This document shows positions 8,153 to 17,597 of a DNA stretch of 64,000 bases, piece after piece (position 1 is the first letter of the stretch; every line of letters starts with the position of its first letter). Origin of the DNA: Aquibium sp. ELW1220 (lineage in GTDB: Bacteria > Pseudomonadota > Alphaproteobacteria > Rhizobiales > Rhizobiaceae); the NCBI RefSeq assembly GCF_030398385.1, contig NZ_JAOAOQ010000004.1, forward strand, positions 1-64,000. Reading direction: 5' to 3'. Position numbers and translations under genes: made by a program. Under the pieces are notes generated by a model, which did no database searches, was not told the origin of the DNA, and was given only the letters and a program-made list of their open reading frames with translations.

Positions 8153-8414
8153 GCCACCGCGCAGCGGCTGCGAACGGTCTGCCCGGCAGCATCCCGCTCC
8201 GGGACGATCATCCGCGAGATCGGCTGGCGGCATTCTGCGGCCCGCATTTATCTCGTGCGCCTGGCGTCCGGACGCTTGATCTCGGGCGGGCATTCGCTGC
8301 GCGTGTCGGCGTGCGGGGTTCACCGCCCGATCCCGCTCGAGCGGGGCTTCGAAGGCCAAGCCCGTCTTCCACGCGTCGGCGCCGTCCGCCTGATCGACGC
8401 GTCCGTCCAGCCGT

Positions 8415-11213
8415 TCAGCGCGGCTTGCGGCCGAACACGCGGACATACTCCTCCACACCGCCCGTCTTCAGCGCCTCGGCCTGCCTGACCCAGTCGTCGC
8501 GGTCGATGCGACCCTTGAACTTGAGGAAGCCGTCGACCCAGTCGCGCTCGGCTTCCGTCCATCCGGCGATCTGCCGGTAGGTGTAGATGCCGAGGCCGTT
8601 CAGCGTCGCTTCGATCTTCGGCCCGATGCCCGCGATGAGCTTCAGGTCGTCCGGCTGGTCCGGACGCGGGATGCCGGCCGGCCTGTTGCGATCTTCCGGC
8701 GACAGGGCGACCGCCGGTGCGGCTTCGGCGTAGGGATGCGCGGGTTCCGCCATGTCGGCGCCGGCCTCTGCGCGGCCTGTCTCGCTGGCGGATGGCGCCG
8801 CTTTGGGTGCGGTCGTCCCGGGCTTCACCTTCGGGTTCACGGCCTCGCGGCCGGAGCCGGCTTCCGCACCCCGCCGCTTCGGCGAGGACTCGCCTGGAAC
8901 GGCGGAGCGGGTCGAAGCCTGACGCTTGCGCGCGCCCGTTCCGGCCGCCCCGGCGCCGGCGGGCGCCGCCGTCGGCGCGGCGGCCACGGGCTCTCCATCG
9001 GTCCTCGCCGCCGCGGCGGGAATGGTCGCCGCCTTGGGCGCGACGGCGGGCGCGGGTTCGATCGCCGGCGCGGCCGCGGGCTGCGCTGCCGGCGGTTCCG
9101 CTGCCGGCGAGGGCTGGGCAAACGAGATCACCGGCTCCATCGAGGCCAGTTCGGCATCGTCGAGCCAGCACAGGCTCTGGTGGCCGTTGCCGAGGTTCTT
9201 CAGCGGCGGCACCTTGGTCTCGCAGAGATTGTCGGGCACTCGGCTCTTCCAGCGGCATCGCGTCTGGAAGGGGCAGCCGGACGGCGGGTTCATCGCCGAC
9301 GGGATGTCGCCGTCGAGCACGATGTGCTTCTTGACCACGCTCGTGTCGGCGATCGGGATCGCCGACAGCAACGCCTCGGTATAGGGGTGGTAGGGCGGCG
9401 CGAAGATCTGGTCGGTCGTGCCCTGCTCGACGATGTAGCCGAGATACATGACGACGACGCGGTCGGCGAGATAGCGCACCACCGACAGATCATGGCTGAT
9501 GAACAGCATGGTCGTCTTGTTCTGGCGCTGCACGTCCATCAGCAGCTCGGTCACCGCCGCCTGCACCGACACGTCGAGTGCCGAGACCGGCTCGTCGGCG
9601 ACGACCACGCGGGCGTTGCCGGCAAAGGCTCGGGCGACGCCGATGCGCTGCTTCTGCCCGCCTGACAGCTGGCGCGGCATGCGCGTGGCGAAGGCGCGCG
9701 GCAGCTTCACGAGGTCGAGCAGTTCCAGCATCCGGTTCTGCCGGTCCGACTGCGTCTTGCCGACCTTGAACTTCTCAAGCGTCCGGACGATCTGCGAGCC
9801 GACCGAATGGCTGGGGTTGAGCGTATCGAAGGGGTTCTGGAACACCATCTGGATCGACGAGATGGTGTCGACGTCGCGCTTCTCGATCGGCGTGTCCTGG
9901 ATCTCCGAATTGCCGAGCAGCACCTTGCCGGAGGACGCGGTCTCGAGGCCGAGCAGCACCTTGGCGAGAGTCGACTTGCCGCAGCCCGATTCGCCGACGA
10001 TCGCCACCGTCTCGGATTCGCGCGCCTCGAAGGTGATGGATTCGTTGGCCTTGACCGTGCGTGCCTCCGCGCCGCCAAAGATCTCGCTGGCGGCGACCCG
10101 GTAGTATTTTCGCAGATCGTCGATCCTGAGCACGACCGGCCCCGGCTTGACCGGTTCGTTGCGCTTGATGCCCGCCGGCAGCGCGGTCCAGTCGACGTCC
10201 TCGAACCGCACGCAGCGCGACAGATGCTCGGGATGACCCTTGACCGGATACATCGGGATCTCGCGCGCGTCGCACAGTCCCTCGACGAAGTGCTGGCAGC
10301 GCGGCCCGAAATTGCAGCCGCGCGGACGCTCGTGCGGCAGCGGCAGCTGGCCCGGAATGGCGATCAGCGGCCGCGAATTCTTGTCGGCGCCGGGCAGCGG
10401 GATCGAGCGGAACAGGCCCTGCGTGTAGGGATGGCGCATGCGGTCGAACACGTCGCCGACCTTGCCCTCCTCCACCGCCTCGCCCGAGTACATGACCGTG
10501 ATGCGGTCGCAGGTCTCGAGGATCAGGCCGAGATTGTGCGAGATGAACAGCATCGACGTGCCGAACGTCTTGCCGAGGTCCTTGACCAGCTCGACGATGC
10601 CGGCCTCCACCGTGACGTCGAGAGCGGTCGTCGGTTCGTCGAGCAGGAGCAGCGCGGGCTTCGACAGGAGCGCCATGGCGATGACGACGCGCTGCTGCTG
10701 TCCGCCCGACAGCTGGTGCGGATAGGAGCCCATCATGCGCTCGGGATCGGGCAGGCGCACCGCGGCCAGCATCTCCAGCGCGCGCTTGTAGGCATCGGCT
10801 TTCGACGCCTTCTCGTGCAGGATCGGCACTTCCATCAGCTGCTGGCCGACCTTCATGGCCGGGTTCAGGCTGGCCATCGGCTCCTGGTAGATCATGGCGA
10901 TCTTGTTGCCGCGGATGTCGCGCAGCTCCTTGTCGCTCATCTCCCCCATGTCGCGGCCCATGAACTTGATCCGGCCACCGACGATCCGGCCGCGATTGCC
11001 CATGTCGCGCATGATGCCGAGCGCCACGGTCGACTTGCCGCAGCCCGACTCGCCGACGAGCCCCATCGCCTCGCCCGGCATGACCTTGCAGGAGAAGTCC
11101 ATCACCGCCGGGATTTCGCCCGCGCGGGTGAAGAAGGAGATCGACAGGTTCTCGATCTCGAGGATCGGCTGGGTGTTGGCGGCGGGCCGGGCGGCGGCGG
11201 AAAGCGCGGACAT
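8415..11213 (-). CDS. Dipeptide-type ABC transporter, fused double ATPase with C-terminal helix-hairpin-helix domain
   Basis: 932 residues, longer than the usual 540-700 for DppD-DppF fusions. NBD1 has Walker A GESGCGKST at 54-62 and signature LSGGQQQR; its oligo/dipeptide C-terminal motif includes GCNFGPRC. NBD2 (about 367-610) has GESGCGKSTLAKVLLG and LSGGQKQR, with GCPFQTRC after it. An Ala/Pro-rich linker of roughly 160 residues follows. The last 78 residues (LIAGIGPKIEATLNGLGIYT...DRDDWVRQAEAL) closely resemble the helix-hairpin-helix tail found on NuoE in Rhizobiales. The ATPases power uptake through the two permeases upstream; the role of the tail is unknown. Confidence 0.9.
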   Translation of the reverse strand: MSALSAAARPAANTQPILEIENLSISFFTRAGEIPAVMDFSCKVMPGEAMGLVGESGCGKSTVALGIMRDMGNRGRIVGGRIKFMGRDMGEMSDKELRDIRGNKIAMIYQEPMASLNPAMKVGQQLMEVPILHEKASKADAYKRALEMLAAVRLPDPERMMGSYPHQLSGGQQQRVVIAMALLSKPALLLLDEPTTALDVTVEAGIVELVKDLGKTFGTSMLFISHNLGLILETCDRITVMYSGEAVEEGKVGDVFDRMRHPYTQGLFRSIPLPGADKNSRPLIAIPGQLPLPHERPRGCNFGPRCQHFVEGLCDAREIPMYPVKGHPEHLSRCVRFEDVDWTALPAGIKRNEPVKPGPVVLRIDDLRKYYRVAASEIFGGAEARTVKANESITFEARESETVAIVGESGCGKSTLAKVLLGLETASSGKVLLGNSEIQDTPIEKRDVDTISSIQMVFQNPFDTLNPSHSVGSQIVRTLEKFKVGKTQSDRQNRMLELLDLVKLPRAFATRMPRQLSGGQKQRIGVARAFAGNARVVVADEPVSALDVSVQAAVTELLMDVQRQNKTTMLFISHDLSVVRYLADRVVVMYLGYIVEQGTTDQIFAPPYHPYTEALLSAIPIADTSVVKKHIVLDGDIPSAMNPPSGCPFQTRCRWKSRVPDNLCETKVPPLKNLGNGHQSLCWLDDAELASMEPVISFAQPSPAAEPPAAQPAAAPAIEPAPAVAPKAATIPAAAARTDGEPVAAAPTAAPAGAGAAGTGARKRQASTRSAVPGESSPKRRGAEAGSGREAVNPKVKPGTTAPKAAPSASETGRAEAGADMAEPAHPYAEAAPAVALSPEDRNRPAGIPRPDQPDDLKLIAGIGPKIEATLNGLGIYTYRQIAGWTEAERDWVDGFLKFKGRIDRDDWVRQAEALKTGGVEEYVRVFGRKPR

Positions 11214-11223
11214 TCTGGCCTCC

Positions 11224-12378
11224 TCAATCCTTCAGCGACTGTTCGCGCAACGCGTCGGCGAGCAGGTTCAGGCCCAGCACGAACGACATCAGCGCGATCA
11301 CCGGCGGCAGCGCGGGATGGATGAAAGCGCGCAGCAGCCGGCTCGAATCCTTGATCGCCGTGCCCCAGTCCGGGCTTTCGGGCGCAAGGCCGAGGCCGAA
11401 ATAGCCGAGCGTACCGAGCAGGATGGTGGTGTAGCCGATGCGCAGGCAAGCATCGACGATCAGCGGCCCGCGCGCATTGGGCAGGATCTCCCACAGCATG
11501 ATGTACCAGGGCGTCTCGCCGCGCGTCTGCGCGGCGGCGACGTAGTCGCGCGTCTTGATGTCCATGACCAGGCCGCGCACGATGCGGAAGACGCCGGGCG
11601 ACGAGGCGAAGACGACGGCCACGAAGATGTTGAGCTCGTTGGGCCTGATCGAGATGATGCCGAGCGGATCGGCGTCGAAAACCAGCCCGAAATAGATCCA
11701 CAGGCCGAGCACCAGCGTCACCGCGAGCTGCGGATAGAGCCGGTCGGTGCGGTTCTTGAAGCGCGTGTAGAACAGGACGCAGAAGAACACGATCGGGAAC
11801 AGGAAGAAGACGCCGGCCATCGCATAGGGGATCGGCGTGTCCATGATGCCCGGCGTCACCAGGAGATAGAACAAGAGGATCACCGGGAAGGCGAGCACGA
11901 GGTTTGCGAGGAAGGACAGGACCGAATCGATCCGCCCGCCGAAATAGCCGGCCGGCAGGCCGAGCGTGATGCCCACCATCAGCGCGAAGGCCGTGGCGGC
12001 TGGCGCGATGATCAGCACGATGCGGCTGCCGAACACCATGCGCGAGAAGATGTCGCGCGCGAGCTTGTCGCCGCCGAACAGGTAGACGCCGCCGTCGGGC
12101 GTCATCGCGCCGGGCAGCGCGTCCTTCATGACCACGTTCTGGGCCAGCGGATCGAAGGGCGCGATCGTGCCCGAGAAGATGGCGGTGAACAGCCAGAACA
12201 GGCAGATCACGACGCCGGCTATGCCGACATTGGTGTCGAAGAGCTGGCCATAGAGACCGAGCCGCTTCTTGTAGGTGATGCTGAGCGCCAGCACGATGCC
12301 CAGCGCCAGCCAGACCGGCCAGAAGCGAAACAGGACGCCGAGGACGATCTGGAAGGCGCCGACATATTCGAGCTGCAT
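11224..12378 (-). CDS. ABC transporter permease, DppC/OppC type
   Basis: 384 residues, inner-membrane permease of the oligopeptide class. The usual DppC fold is enlarged by extra hydrophobic segments in the N-terminal half (GVFFLFPIVFFCVLFYTRF). The EAA-like cytoplasmic loop VAAAQTRGETPWYIMLWEIL contacts the ATPase. It pairs with the DppB-type permease 12 bases upstream and precedes the ATPase gene by 10 bases, so all belong to one operon. The substrate cannot be read from sequence. Confidence 0.9.
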   Translation of the reverse strand: MQLEYVGAFQIVLGVLFRFWPVWLALGIVLALSITYKKRLGLYGQLFDTNVGIAGVVICLFWLFTAIFSGTIAPFDPLAQNVVMKDALPGAMTPDGGVYLFGGDKLARDIFSRMVFGSRIVLIIAPAATAFALMVGITLGLPAGYFGGRIDSVLSFLANLVLAFPVILLFYLLVTPGIMDTPIPYAMAGVFFLFPIVFFCVLFYTRFKNRTDRLYPQLAVTLVLGLWIYFGLVFDADPLGIISIRPNELNIFVAVVFASSPGVFRIVRGLVMDIKTRDYVAAAQTRGETPWYIMLWEILPNARGPLIVDACLRIGYTTILLGTLGYFGLGLAPESPDWGTAIKDSSRLLRAFIHPALPPVIALMSFVLGLNLLADALREQSLKD

Positions 12379-12390
12379 GCGTGTCGCCCC

Positions 12391-13425
12391 CTACTGAACT
12401 CTGATGCGCGGGTTGAGATAGGCATAGCCGACGTCTGAGATCAGCTGCGTCGACAGGACGACGGCGACCGAGACGAGCGAGCATCCGAGCAGCAGGTCGA
12501 TGTCGTTGTTGCCGGCGGCTTCCACGAGGGTGTAGCCGAAGCCCTGGTAGCGGAACATGACCTCGACGATGACGACACCCGTGAGCAGCCACGGGAACTG
12601 TAGCATGATGACCGTGAACGGCGCGATCAGCGCATTGCGCAGCGCATGCTTGACCACGACCGCGCCGAAACTGAGCCCCTTCAGGCGCGCGGTGCGGATG
12701 TACTGCTGCGTCATCACCTCGACCATCGAGGCGCGCGTCATCCGGGCGATGTAGCCGATCCCGTAGATGGCCATGGTCATCACCGGCAGGGTGAAGTTGT
12801 AGAAGGTGATCCCCTGCCCGGTGGCCGACGCCGCCGAGCCGTTCAGCCAGCCGAGCCAGGAGGCGAAGACGACGGTGAAGATCACGCCCGACACGTATTC
12901 CGGCGTGGCGGTGGTGGTGATCGAGGCGACGGACAGCGTCCGGTCCGTTCGCGAGCCTTCGCGCATGCCGGCCAGGATTCCGATCAGGAGCGAGATCGGC
13001 ACCATCACCACCATGACCCAGAACATCAGGATGCCGGTGGCGCCGAGCGCGGGAAAAAGCTTGGCCGACACGGTGGTCTTGAACTTGGTGGAGCAGCCGA
13101 AATCGCCCTGGAGGATGCCTCCGTAATGGGGTTCGGCGGGTTCGTTGCAGTAGGAGAAACGCGGGACCGGCTGTCCCTCGGCGTTCATGTTGGGCTGCTT
13201 CTCGACGACGCCGAGCCAGCGGCCGTAGCGGACGAAGAAATTGTCGCGGTAGCCGTTGCGCTGCAGCCAGCTTTCGATGTGCTCGTCCGACGAACGCATG
13301 TCGAGCTGACTGATCGACAGCTTGCGCAGGTTGGGTTCGAGATTGACCATGAAGAAGACGACGAGCGTCAGGCACAGCATCGTCAGCGCCATCGTGCCCA
13401 GTCGCCGCACTATGAAAGCAAGCAT
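12391..13425 (-). CDS. ABC transporter permease, DppB/OppB type
   Basis: 344 residues. Typical OppB N-terminus MLAFIVRRLGTMALTMLCLT, a periplasmic loop of about 100 residues, then the BPD_transp_1 domain with the EAA loop region TARLKGLSFGAVVVKHALRN. It forms the membrane channel with the DppC-type protein encoded immediately downstream. The gene lies 91 bases after the substrate-binding protein gene, with a hairpin in between that could set different expression levels. Confidence 0.9.
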   Translation of the reverse strand: MLAFIVRRLGTMALTMLCLTLVVFFMVNLEPNLRKLSISQLDMRSSDEHIESWLQRNGYRDNFFVRYGRWLGVVEKQPNMNAEGQPVPRFSYCNEPAEPHYGGILQGDFGCSTKFKTTVSAKLFPALGATGILMFWVMVVMVPISLLIGILAGMREGSRTDRTLSVASITTTATPEYVSGVIFTVVFASWLGWLNGSAASATGQGITFYNFTLPVMTMAIYGIGYIARMTRASMVEVMTQQYIRTARLKGLSFGAVVVKHALRNALIAPFTVIMLQFPWLLTGVVIVEVMFRYQGFGYTLVEAAGNNDIDLLLGCSLVSVAVVLSTQLISDVGYAYLNPRIRVQ

Positions 13426-13474
13426 CGGTCCCCCTGCCGCTTCAGGTTGGGGCGTCTAACCCTCCGGACGTGAA

Positions 13475-13501
13475 GGGGAGAGGCCCGAAAGGCCCCTCCC
13501 C
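13475..13501. terminator. Intercistronic hairpin in the dipeptide-type ABC operon
   Basis: GGGGAGAGGCC and GGCCCCTCCCC pair with one mismatch around a short loop. It lies between the stop of the binding-protein gene (13517) and the start of the permease gene (13425). Such hairpins often attenuate or stabilise the 5' message so that the binding protein is made in excess. Confidence 0.45.
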
Positions 13502-13516
13502 GTCGTCATCGTCGGC

Positions 13517-15169
13517 TCAAGCCTCGTCGAGCCAGACCTTGCCGAAGTCGTGCTCGAAGGTCGGATGCATGCCGTGGTTCTTCACGGCCGGCACGGAGTG
13601 GTTGTAGAGCTTGCGCCAGTAGGGCTGGATCAGGATACCGGAGTCCTGCATGATCTTCTCGATCTTCTCCATGACCACCTTGCGCTTCTCGGCATCGGCG
13701 ATGGCAAGCGCCTCGCCGACGAGCGCGTCGAATTCGGGGTTCGAGAAGGCTGCCTCGTTCCACGCTTCGCCGGTGCGATAGGCGATGGCCAGAACCTGGA
13801 TGCCGAGCGGGCGCATGTTCCAGTTGGTCATCGAGTAGGGATACTTCGTCCAGTCGTTCCAGAAGGTCGAGCCCGGCAGCACCGTGCGCTTCACCTTGAT
13901 GCCGGCTTCACGGAGCTGGGCGGCGATCGCATCGCCGGTGTTCTTGTGCCAGTCCTCGTCGACCGTGATCAGTTCGTGCTCGAAGTCGGCCTGTCCGGCC
14001 TCTTCCATCATCGCCTTGGCCTTGGCGATGTCGCGCTCGACCTTGGGCAGCGCAACGTATTCCGGATGGATCGGGCAGACATGGTGGTTTTCGGCCGGTT
14101 CCCCGGCATTGCCGTAGCCGAGCGCGAGCACGGTGGCATTGTCGACGGCCAGCTGCATGGCGTTGCGGACGCGCTGGTCGTCATAGGGCTTGTTGGCGAC
14201 GTTGGTGCGCGCCACGATCGTGGCCGCAGTCACGGCTTCCGACACCACCGCGCCGACGCCGTCGAGGATCGAGACATAGTCCGCCGACGTTTCGAAATTG
14301 GTGTGGACCTCGCCGGCCTCGAAGGCCGATACCATCGCCGACGGATCGGTGCCGTAGTCGATGAACTCGACGCCGTCCAAATGCGCCTCGCCGCCCCACC
14401 AGGTGCCGTTCTCGCGGCGCTTGTAGACGACCTTCTGGCCGACGTCGTAGGAGACGAGCTCGAACGGGCCGGTGCCGATCGGGTTCTGGGCGAAGTTCGC
14501 GCCGGTCTCGTCGAAGGAGCGATGCACGACGAGCGCAGGATAGTCCGTCAAGCTCGGGATCAGCGCGATGTCGGCCTTGGTGAGCGAGATCTTGACCGTC
14601 ATGTCGTCGACCTTCGTCACCGCACCCTCGCGCAGCTTGCCGGAGGCCTCGTCGACGATGGTGCCGAGGCGGCCGGGCATGGAGTTGCCTTCGGCGCTCT
14701 TGTCGGCCCAGCGGGTGAAGTTGAAGATGACGTCGTCCGCATTGAACGTGTCACCATTGGTCCAGGTCACGCCGGGACGCACGTGCAGGACATATTCCGT
14801 GGCGTCGTCGTTCACTTCCCAGCTCTCGAGCAGGTAGGGCTCGAAGGTGTAGTCCTTGGTGTACTTGACCAGCGGCTCGAGCGTCTGGCGCTCGGCGGTG
14901 GCGATCTCCGACCAGTCGGCCGTACGCGGGTCCTTCGGATCCTTGATCCACATCGCGACCTTCAGCACGCCGCCCTTCTTGGGCTCCTGCGCGATGGCGG
15001 GCGTCGGCGCGACGAGACCGATCATGCTGTAGGCCATGGCGGTGGTGGCGCCGAAGGCGCTCGCCAGCGCGAGGAACTCGCGACGATCGAATTTGCCGGC
15101 GCGCACGCCCTCCGCGAGCGCCTCCACGTGACCGGGCACCCGGTCTCCGTTGCTCTTGTAGAAGCTCAT
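13517..15169 (-). CDS. ABC transporter substrate-binding protein, family 5 (peptide/nickel type)
   Basis: 550 residues from ATG 15169, preceded by CGGGAGAAAGAC. A longer frame to 15388 is not supported. The N-terminus has a basic stretch and [20 protein letters not shown], a twin-arginine-like signal, with cleavage probably after TPAIAQ. The mature part is an SBP_bac_5 protein with [20 protein letters not shown], the hallmark of peptide-binding proteins. It delivers substrate to the permeases downstream. A creatininase-family gene lies upstream on the same strand, so the ligand may be an amide or cyclic amide rather than a plain peptide. Confidence 0.92.
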   Translation of the reverse strand: MSFYKSNGDRVPGHVEALAEGVRAGKFDRREFLALASAFGATTAMAYSMIGLVAPTPAIAQEPKKGGVLKVAMWIKDPKDPRTADWSEIATAERQTLEPLVKYTKDYTFEPYLLESWEVNDDATEYVLHVRPGVTWTNGDTFNADDVIFNFTRWADKSAEGNSMPGRLGTIVDEASGKLREGAVTKVDDMTVKISLTKADIALIPSLTDYPALVVHRSFDETGANFAQNPIGTGPFELVSYDVGQKVVYKRRENGTWWGGEAHLDGVEFIDYGTDPSAMVSAFEAGEVHTNFETSADYVSILDGVGAVVSEAVTAATIVARTNVANKPYDDQRVRNAMQLAVDNATVLALGYGNAGEPAENHHVCPIHPEYVALPKVERDIAKAKAMMEEAGQADFEHELITVDEDWHKNTGDAIAAQLREAGIKVKRTVLPGSTFWNDWTKYPYSMTNWNMRPLGIQVLAIAYRTGEAWNEAAFSNPEFDALVGEALAIADAEKRKVVMEKIEKIMQDSGILIQPYWRKLYNHSVPAVKNHGMHPTFEHDFGKVWLDEA

Positions 15170-15203
15170 GTCTTTCTCCCGTTTCTCTGGCTTTTCGCCT
15201 GTT

Positions 15204-15232
15204 AGCATTCCCCATCCGGAAGGGGTTGTCAA
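15204..15232 (-). promoter_or_regulatory. Possible promoter of the dipeptide-type ABC operon
   Basis: TTGACA at 15232-15227 is followed after 17 bases by AATGCT (15209-15204), about 35 bases ahead of the start at 15169. The -35 match is perfect but the -10 is weak. Confidence 0.35.
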
Positions 15233-15424
15233 AACAGCCCCGATCCGGCTTCGTAACGGAATGTGCAACTTTGCGGCAAAGCAAGATGCTGCGATTGCGA
15301 CAAGATTGATGCCGAATCGACCGCAACCGGGACATTCGTGGCCTCTGGCTCGTCGAACCTTCCGACGATCGAAACACCGTCTGGCCATGCGTTCCGCACC
15401 GGTGCCGCCTGGAGACGGACCGGC

Positions 15425-16222
15425 TCAGGCGAGCCAGTCGTCGAGCCGCGCCGCGCGCACGTCCTTCAGCAGTTCGACGAACCCGGCCGCCTGCTGCGCG
15501 GCGGTCTGCCGCCCCTTTTCGGCGGTCGCGATGGACGCGTCGCCGGCCACGCCGGCCGGATTGATGTCGCTTGCGATCCAGGCGAAGGCATGGGTACCCT
15601 GCGGTTTCAGGAGCGCGAAGGCCGCATCGGCCCGCGTCGTCGACGAGGCGAAGTCGCGTGCCTCGCCCATCGCCACGAGATCGGGCCGGAAATGCAGCAT
15701 CAGCGAGGTCTCGACGTCGCCACCATGGATGCCGAGCCTCTCTTCGGCCTCGGTATACAGTCCGGCCGGTCGGCCGAATCGCTGCCAGCTCGTCTTCACC
15801 GCAAGCATTCGCGCCCTGACCCGCAGTTCCCGCGCGACGATGCCCATGATTTCCTCGTTGCCGCCGTGAGAATTCACGAAGACGATCTTGCGCACGCCGG
15901 CGCGGGCCACCGACAGGCCGAGTTCGGTCCAGGCCTCGATCAGCAGCGGCGCGGGCAGGGTCAGCGTGCCGGGCGCATGCAGGTGCTCGTTCGACTTTCC
16001 CACCGCCTGCACCGGCAGGAAGCGCACGTCGAGATCGGCGGGCACGAGCGGCAGCACGGTCTCGATCATGCCCTGCATGATGCTCGTATCCGTCGAGACC
16101 GGCAGATGCGGCCCGTGCTGCTCGATCGCCGCCACCGGAACGACGGCGATCACCGCCTCCGGATCCAGCCCCTCGAAATCGACCGTGCGATAGTCGCCCC
16201 ACCACAGCTTGCGCATCGTCAC
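15425..16222 (-). CDS. Creatininase-family amidohydrolase
   Basis: 265 residues with the conserved metal-binding motifs of the creatininase fold: AIEQHGPHLPVSTD (E34, H36, D45), VNSHGGNEE (H119) and HGGDVETSLM. The family includes creatinine amidohydrolase, the MftE mycofactocin peptidase and formamide hydrolases of flavin biosynthesis, all hydrolysing amide bonds with Zn or Mn. The context, upstream of a family-5 ABC uptake system, suggests it acts on the imported compound. An alternative start at the second Met (16216) is possible. Specific substrate unknown. Confidence 0.88.
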   Translation of the reverse strand: MTMRKLWWGDYRTVDFEGLDPEAVIAVVPVAAIEQHGPHLPVSTDTSIMQGMIETVLPLVPADLDVRFLPVQAVGKSNEHLHAPGTLTLPAPLLIEAWTELGLSVARAGVRKIVFVNSHGGNEEIMGIVARELRVRARMLAVKTSWQRFGRPAGLYTEAEERLGIHGGDVETSLMLHFRPDLVAMGEARDFASSTTRADAAFALLKPQGTHAFAWIASDINPAGVAGDASIATAEKGRQTAAQQAAGFVELLKDVRAARLDDWLA

Positions 16223-16476
16223 CCTCGTGTTCGTCGCCGTTTCGCGGCAGCCTCGGCAGCACCTAAGACCCTGTGGCGATCCGCATCAAGACATGGCCGA
16301 AGTCAATCTCGGCAGGCGTCGTGCGACGATGGACTCGTGGCGGAAAAATAGGCAGGTTGCGCAACGTGTCGGCATCGCATGCAGGTGGTGATCCAGCCGC
16401 CCCGGCCGGGCCGTATCCTTGCCGGCGCGCGGACCGATGGCATGCGTCTTGCGTCGCTCATGGATGGAATCACAGC

Positions 16477-16498
16477 GCCCGCTCTCCGGAGTGCGGGC
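16477..16498. promoter_or_regulatory. Inverted repeat in the leader of the NMT1-type operon
   Basis: GCCCGCTCTCC and GGAGTGCGGGC are complementary apart from one mismatch, ending 20 bases before the ATG at 16518. It could be a 5' leader hairpin or an operator. I looked for thiamine-pyrophosphate riboswitch motifs in 16223-16517 and saw none. Confidence 0.3.
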
Positions 16499-16517
16499 CA
16501 AGCACAGGGGTCGTGTC

Positions 16518-17522
16518 ATGACGTCAGGAATCCGCATCGCAGCCGCCGCCGCCTTGCTCGCCTCGATCTCGCCGCTGGCCGCGCAGGCCGCCGACAAGGT
16601 CGTGTTCGCCACCAACTGGCTCGCCCAGGCCGAGCATGGCGGCTACTACCAGGCCGTCGCCGACGGCACCTATGCCGCCTGCGGCCTCGACGTCGAGATC
16701 ATGCAGGGCGGCCCGCAGGTCTCGGGCCGGCCGCTGCTGCTTGCCGGCAAGATCGATTTCTACATGGGCGGCAACATGCTGCAGGCCTTCGCGGCAGTCG
16801 AGCAGAACATCCCGCTGCGCGTCGTCGCCGCGTCCTTCCAGAAGGAGCCGCAGGTGCTGATGAGCCATCCCGGCCAGGGCCTCGACACCTGGGATGACCT
16901 GAAGAAGGCCGAGCAGTACATCCTCGGCGACGAGGGCTTCCAGAGTTACTTCCAGTGGATGATCACCGATTTCGGCTTCGATGCTTCCAAGCGCGTGCCC
17001 TACACCTTCAACCCCGCGCCCTTCATCGCCAACCCGAAATCGGTCCAGCAGGGCTACGTCACCTCCGAGCCTTTCGCGGTCGAACGCGAGGCCGGCTTCA
17101 AGCCGAACCTCTTCCTGCTCGCCGACTACGGCTTCGAGACCTATGCGACCACGATCGAGACCATGCAGAAGACGATCGACGAGCGGCCAGCCGTGGTGCA
17201 GTGCTTCGTCGATGGCTCGGCCAAGGGCTGGTACAACTATCTCTACGGCGACAATGCCGCGGCCAACGCGTTGATCAAGAAAGACAATCCCGACATGAAC
17301 GACGAGCAGATCGCCTTCTCGATCGCCACCATGAAGGAGTTCGGCATCGTCGATTCGGGCGACACGGCGACCATGGGCATCGGTGCCATGACCGACGAGC
17401 GCATCGCCGGCTTCTACGCCTCCATGGTCAAGGCCAAGGTCGTGGCCGACGGCCTCGACATCAAGAAGTCCTACACGCTCGACTTCGTCAACAAGGGCGT
17501 CGGCCTCGACCTGAAGAAGTAA
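16518..17522 (+). CDS. ABC transporter substrate-binding protein, NMT1/THI5-like
   Basis: 334 residues from ATG 16518 (MTSGIRIAAAAALLASISPL), preceded by AGGGG; a Sec signal is cleaved after AAQAAD. The mature protein matches the NMT1/THI5-like periplasmic family, with VVFATNWLAQAEHGGYYQAV at its start. This is characteristic of binding proteins for pyrimidines, thiamine precursors or riboflavin. The ATPase, permease, cytosine-deaminase-like and oxidase genes follow on the same strand. A pyrimidine or hydroxymethylpyrimidine-like ligand is the best inference. Confidence 0.88.
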   Translation: MTSGIRIAAAAALLASISPLAAQAADKVVFATNWLAQAEHGGYYQAVADGTYAACGLDVEIMQGGPQVSGRPLLLAGKIDFYMGGNMLQAFAAVEQNIPLRVVAASFQKEPQVLMSHPGQGLDTWDDLKKAEQYILGDEGFQSYFQWMITDFGFDASKRVPYTFNPAPFIANPKSVQQGYVTSEPFAVEREAGFKPNLFLLADYGFETYATTIETMQKTIDERPAVVQCFVDGSAKGWYNYLYGDNAAANALIKKDNPDMNDEQIAFSIATMKEFGIVDSGDTATMGIGAMTDERIAGFYASMVKAKVVADGLDIKKSYTLDFVNKGVGLDLKK

Positions 17523-17549
17523 CGCCTCATCCGGACCCCCACCCATGCC

Positions 17550-17573
17550 CCCTCCGGCTCCGCGGCCGGAGGG
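17550..17573. terminator. Intercistronic hairpin after the NMT1-type binding protein gene
   Basis: CCCTCCGGC (17550-17558), loop TCCGCG, GCCGGAGGG (17565-17573): a perfect nine-pair stem located 27 bases after the stop codon and 24 before the ATPase start. No T tract, so it more likely protects the upstream message or reduces read-through than terminates fully. Confidence 0.45.
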
Positions 17574-17597
17574 AGCGAACGCAGGACCGCGCCGGAC

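Noticed and set aside
16223-16517. Thiamine-pyrophosphate riboswitch before the NMT1-type operon
   Set aside because: None of the conserved TPP aptamer words were found; only a simple 11-base hairpin is present.
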